Source: Streptomyces albogriseolus (GTDB lineage: Bacteria > Actinomycetota > Actinomycetes > Streptomycetales > Streptomycetaceae). From it: a stretch of 64,000 bases of DNA. Position 1 is the first letter of the stretch; the number at the start of each line of letters is the position of its first letter. Shown piece after piece: positions 19,771 to 29,022 of this stretch. Below the pieces are notes generated by a model. The model did not search any database. It saw nothing but the letters and a program-made list of their open reading frames with translations, and was not told the origin of the DNA. The DNA is taken from assembly GCA_014650475.1 (NCBI GenBank), contig BMVA01000022.1:1-64000 (forward strand), written 5' to 3'. The translations under genes and the position numbers were made by a program.

Positions 19771-20304
19771 ATGAACAGCGACAGCGACCTCCAGATCGCC
19801 GGCGACATCCTCGAAGTCCCGCACCTGCTCCAGCCCGAGCGTGAACACCCGTCCACCGTGGCCGAGTTCGCCGGCCTGGCCCGCGCCATCGCCGCCGACC
19901 GCGCCCAGTGGGAACCTCTCGTGCGCTACGACGCCACGACCCGCTGGTACCACCGGCTGCGCACCGGACCCGGCTACGAGGTGTGGCTGCTCTCCTGGGT
20001 GCCCGGCCAGGGCAGCGGACCGCACGACCACGGCCGCTCCTCCGGCGTGCTCACCGTCCTGGACGGCGCGCTGACCGAGCGCACGGACCGCGGCACGCGC
20101 GTGCTGAGCGCGGGGGACCAGAGGGTCTTCGCGCCCGGCTACGCGCACGACGTCGTCAACGACACCCTGGAACCCGCGGTCAGCCTGCACGTCTACCACC
20201 CGGGCCTGACCGAGATGCCGATGCGTCCCGCGTCCCGGCTCCGCCCGGCCGCCGCCTCCCCCGCCGCCCCGCACTGCGAGGCACGACCGGCAACGGTCCG
20301 GTGA
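19771..20304 (+). CDS. cysteine dioxygenase-family cupin
   Basis: 177 residues. The cupin barrel spans about residues 50-150, with the iron-binding motif [11 protein letters not shown] (two His) and the third His in GYAHDVVND, as in type I cysteine dioxygenases, which oxidise cysteine to cysteine sulfinate. The Cys-Tyr crosslink of the animal enzyme is not expected in bacterial members. The C-terminal 20 residues are Pro/Ala/Arg-rich and probably disordered. Related 3-mercaptopropionate or other thiol dioxygenases share these motifs, so the substrate is uncertain. It is upstream of fbiA by 41 bases on the same strand. Confidence 0.82.
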   Translation: MNSDSDLQIAGDILEVPHLLQPEREHPSTVAEFAGLARAIAADRAQWEPLVRYDATTRWYHRLRTGPGYEVWLLSWVPGQGSGPHDHGRSSGVLTVLDGALTERTDRGTRVLSAGDQRVFAPGYAHDVVNDTLEPAVSLHVYHPGLTEMPMRPASRLRPAAASPAAPHCEARPATVR

Positions 20305-20345
20305 CTGGCTGACGCGATGTCGTAGCGGCCTGCGAGGATGGCCCC

Positions 20346-21305
20346 ATGCGCATTGTGGTTCTGGCAGGCGGCATCGGCGGTGCCCGTTTCCTGCGCGGTC
20401 TGAAGCGGGCCGTGCCGGACGCGGACATCACGGTCATCGGCAACACCGGGGACGACATCCACCTCTTCGGGCTGAAGGTCTGCCCGGACCTCGACACGGT
20501 GATGTACACGCTCGGCGGCGGTATCGACGAGGAGCAGGGCTGGGGGCGGAGCGACGAGACCTTCCACCTCAAGGAGGAGCTCGCGGCCTACGGCGTCGGC
20601 CCGGACTGGTTCGGACTCGGCGACCGCGACTTCGCCACGCACATCGTGCGCACCCAGATGCTCGGCGCGGGCTTCCCGCTGAGCGCGGTCACCGAGGCGC
20701 TGTGCGACCGCTGGCAGCCCGGTGTGCGCCTGATCCCCATGACCGACGACCGCGTGGAGACGCACGTGGCGGTCGAGCTGGACGGCGAGCGCAAGGCGAT
20801 CCACTTCCAGGAGTACTGGGTGCGGCTGCGGGCCTCGGTGCCCGCCCAGGCGGTCGTGCCGGTCGGCGCGGAGCAGGCCAAGCCCGCCCCGGGCGTCCTG
20901 GAGGCGATCGGCGAGGCCGACGTGATCCTCTTCCCGCCGTCCAACCCGGTGGTGTCCGTCGGCACCATCCTCGCGGTCCCCGGCGTCCGCGAGGCCATCG
21001 CCGACGCGGGCGTGCCGGTGGTCGGCCTGTCGCCGATCGTGGGGGACGCGCCGGTGCGGGGCATGGCCGACAAGGTGCTCGCCGCCGTCGGCGTGGAGTC
21101 CACGGCGGCCGCGGTCGCCGAGCACTACGGCTCCGGGCTGCTGGACGGCTGGCTGGTGGACACCGTGGACGCGGCGAGCGTGGAGCGGGTCGAGGCGGCG
21201 GGCATCCGCTGCCGGGCCGTGCCGCTGATGATGACCGACGTGGACGCGGCCGCCGGGATGGCCCGCGAGGCGCTGGCCCTGGCCGAGGAGGTCCGTACGG
21301 CATGA
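20346..21305 (+). CDS. fbiA: 2-phospho-L-lactate transferase (F420 biosynthesis)
   Basis: 319 residues, CofD/FbiA family. It joins the phospho-lactyl or phosphoenolpyruvyl guanosine donor to Fo, giving (dehydro)F420-0. The N-terminus [19 protein letters not shown] is the nucleotide-binding loop. The Fo/metal region [19 protein letters not shown] and the C-terminal [16 protein letters not shown] loop are all present. It overlaps fbiB by four bases (ATGA). F420 is a deazaflavin hydride carrier used by many Streptomyces reductases; fbiC and fbiD are not in the window. Confidence 0.96.
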   Translation: MRIVVLAGGIGGARFLRGLKRAVPDADITVIGNTGDDIHLFGLKVCPDLDTVMYTLGGGIDEEQGWGRSDETFHLKEELAAYGVGPDWFGLGDRDFATHIVRTQMLGAGFPLSAVTEALCDRWQPGVRLIPMTDDRVETHVAVELDGERKAIHFQEYWVRLRASVPAQAVVPVGAEQAKPAPGVLEAIGEADVILFPPSNPVVSVGTILAVPGVREAIADAGVPVVGLSPIVGDAPVRGMADKVLAAVGVESTAAAVAEHYGSGLLDGWLVDTVDAASVERVEAAGIRCRAVPLMMTDVDAAAGMAREALALAEEVRTA

Positions 21306-22609
21306 GCGAGGCTCACCCCGCCTTCCGGGTCTGGGCCCTCCCCGGCCTGCCCGAGGTCCGCCCCGGCGACGACCTGGCCAAGCTGATCGCGGCCGCCGCA
21401 CCCGACCTCGCCGACGGCGACGTCCTCCTGGTCACCTCGAAGATCGTCTCCAAGGCGGAGGGCCGGATCGTCGAGGCCGCCGACCGGGAGGCCGCGATCG
21501 ACGCCGAGACCGTGCGGGTGGTGGCCCGGCGCGGCCCCCTGCGCATCGTCGAGAACCGGCAGGGCCTGGTCATGGCCGCCGCCGGCGTCGACGCCTCCAA
21601 CACGGCCCCGGGCACGGTCCTGCTGCTCCCCGAGGACCCGGACGCCTCCGCGCGCACCATCCGCGAGGGCCTGCGCGACACGCTCGGCGTCGAGGTCGGC
21701 GTCATCGTCACCGACACCTTCGGCCGCCCCTGGCGGGCGGGTCTGACCGATGTGGCGATCGGCGCGGCGGGCGTCCGTGTGCTGGACGACCTGCGCGGCG
21801 GCACCGACGCGCACGGCAACCCGCTCGCCGCCACGGTCGTCGCCACGGCCGACGAGCTGGCCGCCGCCGGCGACCTGGTCAAGGGCAAGGCCGCGGGGCT
21901 CCCCGTGGCGGTGGTCCGCGGCCTGCCGCACACGACGGCCCCCGACGACACCGAGGGCGCCCGCCCGCTGGTCCGCGACGCGCGCGACGACATGTTCCGC
22001 CTGGGCACGTCCGAGGCGGTGCGCCAGGCGGTGACCCAGCGCCGTACGGTGCGGTCCTTCACGGACGAGCCGGTGGACCCCGGGGCGGTACGTCGCGCGG
22101 TGGCCGCCGCGGTGACGGCGCCCGCCCCCCACCACACGACACCCTGGCGCTTCGTCCTCCTGGAATCCCCCGAGACCCGCACCCGTCTGCTCGACGCCAT
22201 GCGCGACGCCTGGATCGCGGATCTGCGCCGGGACGGCAAGTCCGAGGAGTCCATCGCCCGGCGGATCCGCCGCGGCGACGTCCTGCGCAACGCCCCGTAC
22301 CTGGTCGTGCCCTGTCTGGTCATGGACGGCTCGCACCACTACGGCGACGCCCGCCGGGACGGCGCGGAGCGGGAGATGTTCGTCGTCGCCACGGGCGCGG
22401 GGGTGCAGAACTTCCTGGTGGCCCTCGCGGGCGAGCGGCTCGGCTCGGCGTGGGTGTCGTCGACGATGTTCTGCCGTGACGTGGTCCGTGAGGTGCTGGA
22501 CCTGCCCGCCGACTGGGACCCGATGGGCGCGGTCGCGGTGGGCCACCCGGCCGAGGACCCGCGCCCCCGCCCCGAGCGCGACGCCGCCGGTTTCATCGAG
22601 GTGCGGTGA
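21302..22609 (+). CDS. fbiB: F420:gamma-glutamyl ligase / nitroreductase-fold reductase
   Basis: 435 residues, the two-domain FbiB of actinobacteria. Residues 1-240 are the CofE-type ligase, which adds the poly-gamma-glutamate tail ([16 protein letters not shown], then [21 protein letters not shown]). Residues about 245-435 are an FMN-binding nitroreductase domain starting [14 protein letters not shown], which reduces dehydro-F420-0 in the revised pathway and stimulates glutamylation. The ATG overlaps the fbiA stop, so the two proteins are made together. Confidence 0.96.
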   Translation: MSEAHPAFRVWALPGLPEVRPGDDLAKLIAAAAPDLADGDVLLVTSKIVSKAEGRIVEAADREAAIDAETVRVVARRGPLRIVENRQGLVMAAAGVDASNTAPGTVLLLPEDPDASARTIREGLRDTLGVEVGVIVTDTFGRPWRAGLTDVAIGAAGVRVLDDLRGGTDAHGNPLAATVVATADELAAAGDLVKGKAAGLPVAVVRGLPHTTAPDDTEGARPLVRDARDDMFRLGTSEAVRQAVTQRRTVRSFTDEPVDPGAVRRAVAAAVTAPAPHHTTPWRFVLLESPETRTRLLDAMRDAWIADLRRDGKSEESIARRIRRGDVLRNAPYLVVPCLVMDGSHHYGDARRDGAEREMFVVATGAGVQNFLVALAGERLGSAWVSSTMFCRDVVREVLDLPADWDPMGAVAVGHPAEDPRPRPERDAAGFIEVR

Positions 22610-22659
22610 GCGAGGCCCTACCCTCGTAGGAGCTCTTCACTCTCACCCCAGGGACTCTC

Positions 22660-23664
22660 GTGGCCGGACGCTTCGCTCCCCGCCCGACGCGGACCACCGT
22701 GCGCGGCGGCCATGTCGCGATGCCGGCGCCACGGGACCCGCGCAGCGCGCCGGCCTCACCCCGGACCCGGACCTGGGTACCGGACGGCCCCCTGGACCTC
22801 GGCCTCGTCCTCGGCCCGCTGCGCCGCGGCACCGGCGACCCCACGTTCCGCACGACCCCGGACGGCGCCGCGTGGCGCACCAGCCTGACACCCGTGGGCC
22901 CCGGCACCCTCCGGGTGAGCCGGCACGACGACACGATCCGCGGCCAGGCGTGGGGTCCCGGCGCCGACTGGCTGCTGGACCGCCTCCCCGAACTGCTCGG
23001 CGCCGCCGACGACCCGTCCGCGTTCGTGCCCCGGCACCGGCTGCTGGCGTTCACCCATCACCGCCTCCCGGGGCTCCGGCTGCTGCGCACCGGTCTGGTG
23101 CTGGAGTCGCTGATCCCGTCGATCCTGGAGCAGAAGGTCACGACCGGGGAGGCGTACCGGGCGTGGCGGCTGCTGGTCCGCAGGTTCGGCGAACCCGCGC
23201 CCGGGCCCGCGCCCGAGCGGATGGCGGTGATGCCGGCGCCGCGCGCCTGGGCGCTGATCCCGTCCTGGGAGTGGCACCGCGCCGGCGTCGACGACAAGCG
23301 CGCCTCGACCGTGCTGCGCGCGGTGCGGGTCGCCGCGCGGCTGGAGGAGGCGGCCCGTATGCCGCCCGAGGAGGCGCGGGCGCGGCTGGAGCTGGTGCCG
23401 GGGATCGGGCCGTGGACGTCGGCGGAGACGGTGCAGCGGAGTCATGGGGCGGTGGACTCGGTGACCGTCGGGGATCTGCATCTGCCGGGGATCGTGGGGT
23501 GGGCGTTGGCGGGGGACCGCGATGCGGATGACTCCGTCATGTTGTCGCTGCTGGAGCCCTACGCGGGGCAGCGGCACCGTGCGGTGCGGTTGATCCTGTT
23601 GAGCGGGAGGACGCCTGCGCGGCGGGCGCCCCGTATGCCGCACGGGGACATCGCGAGCCTTTAG
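22660..23664 (+). CDS. DNA-3-methyladenine glycosylase 2-family protein (HhH-GPD)
   Basis: 334 residues. The helix-hairpin-helix-GPD signature is clear: ELVPGIGPWTSAETV, then the catalytic Asp in DSVTVGDLHLPG (about residues 248-285). The family flips out and excises alkylated purines; AlkA is the reference. An N-terminal part (about 40-130) takes the place of the AlkA N-domain. The GTG at 22660 is the usual start, though an internal ATG (MPAPRDPRSAP) would give a shorter protein. It lies 50 bases after fbiB on the same strand. Confidence 0.86.
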   Translation: MAGRFAPRPTRTTVRGGHVAMPAPRDPRSAPASPRTRTWVPDGPLDLGLVLGPLRRGTGDPTFRTTPDGAAWRTSLTPVGPGTLRVSRHDDTIRGQAWGPGADWLLDRLPELLGAADDPSAFVPRHRLLAFTHHRLPGLRLLRTGLVLESLIPSILEQKVTTGEAYRAWRLLVRRFGEPAPGPAPERMAVMPAPRAWALIPSWEWHRAGVDDKRASTVLRAVRVAARLEEAARMPPEEARARLELVPGIGPWTSAETVQRSHGAVDSVTVGDLHLPGIVGWALAGDRDADDSVMLSLLEPYAGQRHRAVRLILLSGRTPARRAPRMPHGDIASL

Positions 23665-23749
23665 CACTCCGTGCGGTGCGGTACGTGTGCGGCACGGCAC
23701 GTGTGCTGCACGGGTACGTGTACTGCGCGCGGTCCGGGCCTCGGTCCCG

Positions 23750-24832
23750 CTACCGGTCCGACGAGAACCGCACCGCCCCGGCGGGGATTCTCGCGTCGCA
23801 CCACACCCGCACGCCCTCCCGCAGCTCGTTGTGGGCGCCGACCACCGCCCCGTCCCCTATGACCGTCCCGGTCAGGACGGCCCGCTCCCCCACCCGCGCC
23901 CGCGTCCCGATCAGGGAGTCCGTGACGACCGCCCCCGGCTCGATCACCGCGCCCGGAAGGATCGTGGAGCCGAACACCCGGGCGCCCTCCGCGACGAACG
24001 CCCCCTCGCCCACCACCGTCCCGCCCGCCAGCTTCGCGTCCGGCGCGACTCTCGCCGTGGGCAGCACCAGCCGGTCCCCGCACCGCCCCGGCACGGCCGG
24101 CGACGGCGCCTTCCCCAGCACCAGGTCCGCCGATCCCCGTACGAACGCCGCCGGCGTGCCGAGGTCCAGCCAGTACGTCGAGTCGACCATCCCCTGAAGG
24201 TGCGCCCCCGCCGCCAGCAGCCCCGGGAACGTCTCCCGCTCGACCGACACCACCCGCCCCGCGGGAATCGTGTCGATGACCGACCGCCGGAAGACGTACG
24301 CCCCCGCGTTGATCTGATCGGTGACGATCTCCTCAGGCGTCTGCGGCTTCTCCAGGAAGGCCAGCACCCGCCCGGTCCCGTCCGTCGGCACGAGCCCGTA
24401 CGCCCGCGGATCGGTCACCTGCGTCAAATGCAGCGAGACGTCGGCCCCCGACGTCTCGTGCGTCCGCACCAGCGCCCTGATGTCCAGCCCCGTCAGGATG
24501 TCCCCGTTGAACACCAGCACCGGCTCGTCCGGCCCGGAGTGCAGCCGCGAGGCGGCGTTGCGGATGGCGCCGCCCGTGCCGAGCGGCTCCTCCTCCGTGA
24601 CGTACTCGATGCGCAGCCCCAGCGCCGACCCGTCACCGAAGTGCGGTTCGAACACCTCGGCGAGGTACGACGTGGCGAGGACGATGTGCTCCACGCCCGC
24701 CGCGCGCGCCCGCGCGAGCTGGTGCGTGAGGAACGGCACCCCGGCCGCCGGGACCATGGGCTTGGGCGTGTGCACCGTGAGCGGGCGCAGTCGCGTGCCC
24801 TTGCCGCCGACCAGGAGGATCGCTTCTGTCAC
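23750..24832 (-). CDS. mannose-1-phosphate guanylyltransferase (nucleotidyltransferase + left-handed beta-helix)
   Basis: 360 residues. The nucleotidyltransferase domain (1-235) begins EAILLVGGKGTRLRPLT, has the PKPM lysine, the metal Asp in VFNGDILTGLD and FLEKPQTPEE. The C-terminal hexapeptide repeats (about 250-345, with units like VIEPGAVVTDSLIGTRARVG) form a left-handed beta-helix. The likely reaction is GTP + mannose-1-P to GDP-mannose, matching manA/manB in the window and the manB-named Rv3264c in mycobacteria (from memory). Glucose-1-phosphate uridylyl- or thymidylyltransferase cannot be fully excluded. GTG start at 24832. Confidence 0.86.
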   Translation of the reverse strand: MTEAILLVGGKGTRLRPLTVHTPKPMVPAAGVPFLTHQLARARAAGVEHIVLATSYLAEVFEPHFGDGSALGLRIEYVTEEEPLGTGGAIRNAASRLHSGPDEPVLVFNGDILTGLDIRALVRTHETSGADVSLHLTQVTDPRAYGLVPTDGTGRVLAFLEKPQTPEEIVTDQINAGAYVFRRSVIDTIPAGRVVSVERETFPGLLAAGAHLQGMVDSTYWLDLGTPAAFVRGSADLVLGKAPSPAVPGRCGDRLVLPTARVAPDAKLAGGTVVGEGAFVAEGARVFGSTILPGAVIEPGAVVTDSLIGTRARVGERAVLTGTVIGDGAVVGAHNELREGVRVWCDARIPAGAVRFSSDR

Positions 24833-24857
24833 CTGTCGTCTCTGCTTCCTGCCGGGA

Positions 24858-24881
24858 CCGGCCGAACCGTCTTTCGGCCGG
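24858..24881 (-). other. hairpin in leader between amidase and guanylyltransferase genes
   Basis: CCGGCCGAA / TTCGGCCGG, a 9-bp perfect stem with a six-base loop, 26-49 bases upstream of the guanylyltransferase GTG. It could be a weak terminator for the upstream amidase gene or a leader structure; position and lack of a U-tract do not decide. Confidence 0.35.
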
Positions 24882-24950
24882 CCAGTGTATGCAGACGGTC
24901 CCCGGCAGAAACGGAGCGGCCGGCCCCGGCCCCCGTGGTGGGCGGCCCCC

Positions 24951-26489
24951 TCAGCGGCCCTGGTACGTGGCCGCCTTGGACCGCACGCTGCTCAGCTTCT
25001 TGTACAGCTTCCCCCCGGGGCAGGAGGTGTTGAACCCGTCCCGGTGACCGGAGATCACCTTCATCTTCACCTTCGTGCCTTTCGCGTACAGGTTGCCCCC
25101 GCCGGACGTCAGGGATGTCTTCTTCTTCGGGTTCCTGCCGTGCAGCCCGAGCTTCCAGGCGGTGAGCCGGGCGACGGCCTTCACCGCCTTGGACGAGGGC
25201 TTCTTGGCGCCGTAGGAGCCGATGACGGCGATGCCGGTGGTCTTGGAGTTGAACCCCATGGTGTGCGCGCCCTTCACCGGCTTGGCCACGCCGCCGGCCC
25301 GGCCCTCGTAGATGCGGCCGCACTTGTCGATGAGGAAGTTGTAGCCGATGTCCCGCCAGCCCAGGCTCCTGGTGTGGTAGCGGTAGAAGCCGCGGATCAG
25401 GGAAGGCGCCTGCGAGCAGGAGTAGTTGTTGCCGGAGGCGGTGTGGTGCACGAAGGCCGCCTTGACCGTGCTCGTGTACACGAAGCTCCCCTCGCGCAGG
25501 CTCTCGTCCGCGCCCCAGCCGCGCCGGGTGACGATCGCGGGGCGCGGCCCGATGTACGGCTTGGCCTGCTGCTGCTCGGTCAGTTCGGGGCCGCGCAGGG
25601 AGACGAGCTCCTCCCGGGTCTCCTCGGCGGTGAGCGAGGGGATCTCGGTGGCGCCGAGCGGCACGAGGGCGGAGTTGGCGGCGGAGGCGGCCTTCGCCGC
25701 GGCGGTCATGACGCCCGTACGGGGGATCTCGGCGGGCTCGGCCGGTTCGGCGCCCTCAGCGGGTTCGGCGCCCTCCGCCGGCTCCGCGGACTCCTCGGGC
25801 CCGGCCTCCCCCGGATCGACCAGATCGAGGCGCATCCCGGCCGGCAGGGCGGACACCTCGTCCGCGTCACCCGCGCCCTCCCCGCCTGACGGCCCCTCAC
25901 CTGACCCCGTGTCGGCGGGACCGGCGTCCTCCGGCTCACCGCGCTCACCGGGTTGTTCACTGTGCTCGCCGTGCCCACCGGGATCCGGCTCCGGCAGCAC
26001 CCGCACCTCGACCCCGTCCGACTCCCCCACCCACAGCGGCGCGGTGGCGCCCCGCACCGTCCCGGAGGCGGCCTCCGGAGAGTCCGGGTCGGCCCCGTGC
26101 TGGGTGGAGTGGGTCTCGACGTCCTGCCAGTCGGTCCACTCCCCCGTGCCGGCCGCACGGGTGCGGACCTGCACGCGGCCGTGCAGGTCGGCGGAGGGGT
26201 CGTCCCAGACGACGCCGAGGAGGGAGAAGGTCCGTACCGTCCGGGGCGTCAGGCCGAGGACGGCGCCGGAGGCACGGTCGTGGGTGAGGGGCCGTAGGGG
26301 CAGCGACTGGGTGCTGCCGGGGACATCGGCTCGGGCGTCGGCTCGGGCGTCGGCCGTCTCCGCGGTTCGCGTGGCCACGTCCGCCGCCGGCGCCGGCGTC
26401 CTGGCGGACGCGGCTGCGGGCGGGGCGAGGGGAAGGGCGAGGGCCGCGGCGCAGGTGACGCCGATTGAGGAAGCAAGAATTCCACGCAT
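24951..26489 (-). CDS. secreted peptidoglycan recognition / N-acetylmuramoyl-L-alanine amidase
   Basis: 512 residues from the ATG at 26489 (MRGILASSIGVTCAAALALPL), a clear signal peptide. About 60-300 is a beta-rich region followed by an acidic Pro/Glu/Gly linker with AEPAEG repeats. The Amidase_2/PGRP domain (about 330-500) shows the zinc ligands in VHHTASGN, GAHTMGFN and SGHRDGFNTSCPG, so it should cut the lactyl-amide bond between MurNAc and the stem peptide. An in-frame ATG at 26534 would add 15 residues before the signal sequence. The role is probably in wall turnover. Confidence 0.88.
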   Translation of the reverse strand: MRGILASSIGVTCAAALALPLAPPAAASARTPAPAADVATRTAETADARADARADVPGSTQSLPLRPLTHDRASGAVLGLTPRTVRTFSLLGVVWDDPSADLHGRVQVRTRAAGTGEWTDWQDVETHSTQHGADPDSPEAASGTVRGATAPLWVGESDGVEVRVLPEPDPGGHGEHSEQPGERGEPEDAGPADTGSGEGPSGGEGAGDADEVSALPAGMRLDLVDPGEAGPEESAEPAEGAEPAEGAEPAEPAEIPRTGVMTAAAKAASAANSALVPLGATEIPSLTAEETREELVSLRGPELTEQQQAKPYIGPRPAIVTRRGWGADESLREGSFVYTSTVKAAFVHHTASGNNYSCSQAPSLIRGFYRYHTRSLGWRDIGYNFLIDKCGRIYEGRAGGVAKPVKGAHTMGFNSKTTGIAVIGSYGAKKPSSKAVKAVARLTAWKLGLHGRNPKKKTSLTSGGGNLYAKGTKVKMKVISGHRDGFNTSCPGGKLYKKLSSVRSKAATYQGR

Positions 26490-26616
26490 GCCCCTGAGCT
26501 TGGACAGAAGCAGACAAATCTGTCCATCGCTCATATGACGGTCCGTCGACCGCCGTTCCCCCGAACCGGTGGCCCGCGCAGCGCCCGCACGGAGGGTGCG
26601 CCCGGCGGGGGCCGCG

Positions 26617-26622
26617 TACGCT
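26617..26622 (+). promoter_or_regulatory. -10 box of a probable leaderless transcript
   Basis: TACGCT (TAnnnT) lies exactly 7 bases before the GTG of the TIGR03089 gene, the spacing at which transcription would begin at the start codon. No ribosome site precedes the GTG, which agrees with a leaderless mRNA. Confidence 0.42.
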
Positions 26623-26629
26623 TGCGCGG

Positions 26630-27391
26630 GTGAACGCCACCGACCGCACCCCTGCCGACCTGCTGAGTTCCGCGCTCGCCGCGGACCCGGGACGCCCCCT
26701 GGTGACCTTCTACGACGACGCCACGGGCGAGCGGGTCGAATTGTCCGTGGCCACCTTCGCCAATTGGGTGGCCAAGACCGCCAACCTGCTCCAGGACGAG
26801 CTGTCCGTCGAACCGGGCGACCGGGTGACCCTGCTGCTGCCCGCGCACTGGCAGACCGCGGTGTGGCTGCTGGCCTGCGCGTCGGTCGGCGTGATCGCGG
26901 ACGTCGGCGGCGACCCGTCCGCGGCGGACGTGGTGGTGAGCGGCCCGGAGCCGGAGTCGCTGGAGGCCGCCCGCGCCTGCTCGGGCCCGCGGGTCGCGCT
27001 GGCGCTGCGGCCGCTCGGCGGGCGCTTCCCGCAGCCGCCGGAGGGTTTCGCCGACTATGCCGTGGAGGTGCCCGGGCAGGGCGACCGGTTCGTGCCGTAC
27101 GCGCCCGTCGACCCGGAGGAGCCGGCGCTGATCGTGGCGGGCAGGGAGTTCTCGGGCGCGGAGGTCGTCGAGCGGGCCCGCGCGGAGGCGCCGGACCTCG
27201 GACTGACCGGCCCGGGCTCGCGCATCCTCTCCGGGCTGCCGTACGACACCTGGGAGGGACTGAACGCGGGGCTGTACGCGCCGCTGGCGACCGGCGGATC
27301 GGTGGTGCTGTGCCGCCACCTCGACCGGCTGGGCGCCGACGCCCTGGACAAGCGGGTGGAGAGCGAACGGGTCACGGTCATCTCCCGCTGA
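26630..27391 (+). CDS. TIGR03089 family protein (truncated AMP-ligase-like)
   Basis: 253 residues. It resembles the N-terminal part of acyl-/amino-acid adenylating enzymes (FYDDATGERVELSVATFANWVAKTANLLQD, then GDRVTLLLPAHWQTAVWLLA, and LPYDTWEGLNAGLYAPLATGGSVVLCRHLD). It is half the length of a true ligase and lacks the AMP-binding P-loop (SSGTTGxPK) and the C-terminal catalytic lysine domain. Activity is therefore unlikely and the function unknown. An orthologue sits beside LCP genes in mycobacteria (Rv3268 type, from memory). It is divergent from the amidase gene. Confidence 0.78.
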   Translation: MNATDRTPADLLSSALAADPGRPLVTFYDDATGERVELSVATFANWVAKTANLLQDELSVEPGDRVTLLLPAHWQTAVWLLACASVGVIADVGGDPSAADVVVSGPEPESLEAARACSGPRVALALRPLGGRFPQPPEGFADYAVEVPGQGDRFVPYAPVDPEEPALIVAGREFSGAEVVERARAEAPDLGLTGPGSRILSGLPYDTWEGLNAGLYAPLATGGSVVLCRHLDRLGADALDKRVESERVTVISR

Positions 27392-27571
27392 CCCGCGGGT
27401 CACCACCCCGGCCGCCACGGACCGCCTCACCCGTTCGGCGCAGCAGCACCCCCCACCCCTCCCCGGCGCGGGCCACAGTCGTAGGAAGCGGCACGCACCC
27501 GAGCGGCACGCACCGAGCAGCCCGCACCCGTACGCGTCCCGGCCCGTACGCAGTGAGGGGGTGGACCCGGC

Positions 27572-28780
27572 ATGAGCGACACCGCAGGCATACCCCCCGA
27601 GGGACAAGGGGCGACGGGGCGTCCCGTCGGCCCGGGCGCCGGTTCCTCGCCCAGCGGTCGCGGCACGGTCCGCCGTCGCCGCAGGCGGTGGGTGTGGGGC
27701 GTCGGTCTCGGGGTGTCGCTCGCGCTGGTGGGCGCCGCGGCCGCCGGGTGGGCGGTGTACATGAAGCTGGAGGGGAACATCACCCCGGACGAGGCGGCGG
27801 CGGCCGAGCTCGCCCGGTTCGAGAAGGACCGGCCCACCGCGCTGGTGAAGGACGCCCTCAACATCCTGCTGATCGGGTCGGACTCGCGCGCGGGCGCGGA
27901 GAACGGCCGCTACGGGCGCGACCCGGGCACCGAGCGCTCGGACACGGTGATCCTGCTGCATCTGTCGGCGGGCCGGCGCAGCGCGACCGCGGTGTCGGTA
28001 CCGCGCGACCTGATGGTGGACGTGCCCGACTGCCGCCGCCCCGACGGATCGCGTTCCGCGCCGATGTTCGCGCAGTTCAACGCGGCCTTCGAGGTGGGCG
28101 GCTCGGCCTGCACCGTCCGCACCGTCGAGAAGCTGACCGACATCCGCGTGGACCATCACGTCGTCGTCGACTTCAAGGGGTTCAAGGACATGGTCGACGC
28201 GGTGGACGGCGTCGAGGTGTGCCTGAGCGAGCCGATCGACGACGAGGACGCCCACCTGCACCTGCCGGCGGGGCGGGTGACCCTCGACGGGGAACAGGCC
28301 CTCGGTTACGTCCGCGCCCGCAAGACCCTCGGGGACGGCAGCGACACCGGCCGCATCGAGCGCCAGCAGCGGTTTCTCGGCGCGCTGGTCAACAAGGTCC
28401 GCAGCAACGGGATCCTGCTGAATCCGGTGAAGCTCTATCCCGTTCTGGACGCGGCCACCTCGTCCCTCACCACCGACCCCGAACTCGCCAGCTTGCGTGG
28501 TTTGTACGAACTCGTACGCGGGCTTCGCGACATCCCCGCGGAAGGGGTGCAATTCCTCACCGTGCCCAGGGAGTCCTACGCCGGGGACGTGAATCGGGAT
28601 CAACTCGCCCAGCCCGCCGCCGGGAAACTGTTCGAGCGGCTGCGCAAGGACGAACCCGTACGCGTGGATACTGACAGTGAGCGAAAGGCCACGGAAAAGG
28701 AAACGACGGCCCCGGCGGACAGCGCGTCCCCGGCGCCCGCGTTCTCCGGGAACACCGCCGCCGAGGACACCTGCGCGTAA
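27572..28780 (+). CDS. LytR-CpsA-Psr (LCP) protein 1
   Basis: 402 residues. Basic N-terminus, one membrane helix at about 41-63, then an extracytoplasmic LCP domain (about 85-330) with LLIGSDSRAG, SVPRDLMVDVP and the late arginine motif YVRARKTLGDGSDTGRIERQQ. LCP enzymes transfer lipid-linked glycopolymers (teichoic acid, capsule or arabinogalactan types) onto peptidoglycan. It has no LytR_C domain after the LCP core; the tail is Ser/Glu/Ala-rich and ends near a single Cys. First of six LCP genes within 11.4 kb. Confidence 0.92.
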   Translation: MSDTAGIPPEGQGATGRPVGPGAGSSPSGRGTVRRRRRRWVWGVGLGVSLALVGAAAAGWAVYMKLEGNITPDEAAAAELARFEKDRPTALVKDALNILLIGSDSRAGAENGRYGRDPGTERSDTVILLHLSAGRRSATAVSVPRDLMVDVPDCRRPDGSRSAPMFAQFNAAFEVGGSACTVRTVEKLTDIRVDHHVVVDFKGFKDMVDAVDGVEVCLSEPIDDEDAHLHLPAGRVTLDGEQALGYVRARKTLGDGSDTGRIERQQRFLGALVNKVRSNGILLNPVKLYPVLDAATSSLTTDPELASLRGLYELVRGLRDIPAEGVQFLTVPRESYAGDVNRDQLAQPAAGKLFERLRKDEPVRVDTDSERKATEKETTAPADSASPAPAFSGNTAAEDTCA

Positions 28781-29022
28781 AGGAAACTCAAAGGCAACTC
28801 CCAGACTCCGAACTCCTGTCCACGGAAATGGGCGGATTGCCCCTTGTGAGGGCGTGGAATTCGTCACCGGCGTCGCCGGAGGCCGATCCGGCCCGTTAGT
28901 GTGAGCCCTCCGGTGCGTCCGTTCCTTCAGGTCCGTCCTGAGTTCCCGCACTGTGTGACCGAGACCCGAGCGCCTGGGAGGGGAAAGGCGCCGCGTGGCC
29001 CCGACGGAGGATTCGAGCGACC

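Noticed and set aside
25730-25800. Short tandem repeat that could suggest a CRISPR-like or minisatellite element
   Set aside because: It encodes the AEPAEG repeats of the amidase linker in frame. No spacers or cas genes exist in the window.
26630-27391. Functional acyl-CoA or amino-acid ligase
   Set aside because: Only about half the length of an adenylating enzyme, with no P-loop or catalytic lysine domain.
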